Assembly (NCBI GenBank): GCA_028274465.1
Contig: CM051458.1
Span: 73,595,766 to 73,659,765 of the forward strand
DNA length: 64,000 bases
From: Plantago ovata
Lineage: Eukaryota; Streptophyta; Magnoliopsida; Lamiales; Plantaginaceae
Direction: 5' to 3'
Shown here: positions 63,944 through 64,000 of the stretch, in pieces
Numbering within the stretch: the first letter of the stretch is position 1
Layout of the letters: the number at the start of each line of letters is the position of its first letter
Program-made: the position numbers and the translations under genes
Notes under the pieces: generated by a model
Databases searched by the model: none
Seen by the model: the letters and a program-made list of their open reading frames with translations, nothing else
Told to the model about the DNA's origin: nothing

Positions 63944-64000
63944 CATCCTGTTTTTTTTTTCAAATTTAATTATTTAATTAATTTTGCTGAGTAATTTAAT

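Overview
This window is nuclear DNA from a flowering plant, probably a eudicot. It consists almost entirely of nested retrotransposons. The evidence is Ty3/gypsy and Ty1/copia LTR elements with plant-type primer sites (TGGCGCCGTTGCCGGGG, complementary to the 3' end of plant tRNA-Asp), GT-AG introns, TATA boxes and a plant LINE with a (TAA)n tail. No rRNA or tRNA gene, CRISPR array or bacterial-style operon is visible. The only host-like gene is a broken replication protein A (RPA70-like) gene at 27823-29460. Family and element names used here (A, A', B, C, D, E, F, T1, T2) are mine.

Layout. 1-1029: a copia LTR end inside an A-type LTR. 1030-15132: T1, a minus-strand Tat-like gypsy element. 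Its gag (12538-14420) and pro-RT-RNase H (1030-3769) are split by B (3813-12451, TSD CTATC). 15133-22655: A, a plus-strand gypsy element sitting in the T1 LTR. 22656-22755: 100 N. 22756-24733: C, 5' end, minus. 24734-27667: D, 5' part, minus. 27823-29460: RPA-like gene. 29511-35179: T2, the 3' part of a second Tat-like element, with an antisense intron-containing gene. 35180-35485: T1-type LTR piece. 35486-42853: A', minus. 42854-42953: 100 N. 42954-53705: E, a Sirevirus-like copia element with a very large accessory gene. 53706-57726: F, the 3' part of a gypsy element. 58685-64000: three LINE copies.

A and B, and as far as visible C, D and F, encode gag-protease and then a separate accessory ORF2. 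In A and B, where the interval is complete, there is no reverse transcriptase or integrase, so they must depend on another element for replication. Between gag-pro and ORF2 lie, in order, a covarying hairpin, an array of 17-nt palindromes, a pyrimidine-rich leader, and a roughly 555-nt intron whose acceptor sits about 5 nt before the ORF2 ATG. The antisense gene of T2 and the accessory gene of E also look like separate transcription units, each with a TATA box and introns. The recurring theme is retrotransposons of different lineages carrying an accessory gene built like a host gene.

Assembly warning. The middle contig (22756-42853) is very probably inverted. Reversing it gives a near-identical overlap of about 5.2 kb with the left contig. 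It also reunites A with A' (TSD CCAGA on both sides), restores the T1 LTR, and reunites D with F (TSD GTTGA on both sides). A and A' are therefore probably one element, and D and F one element.
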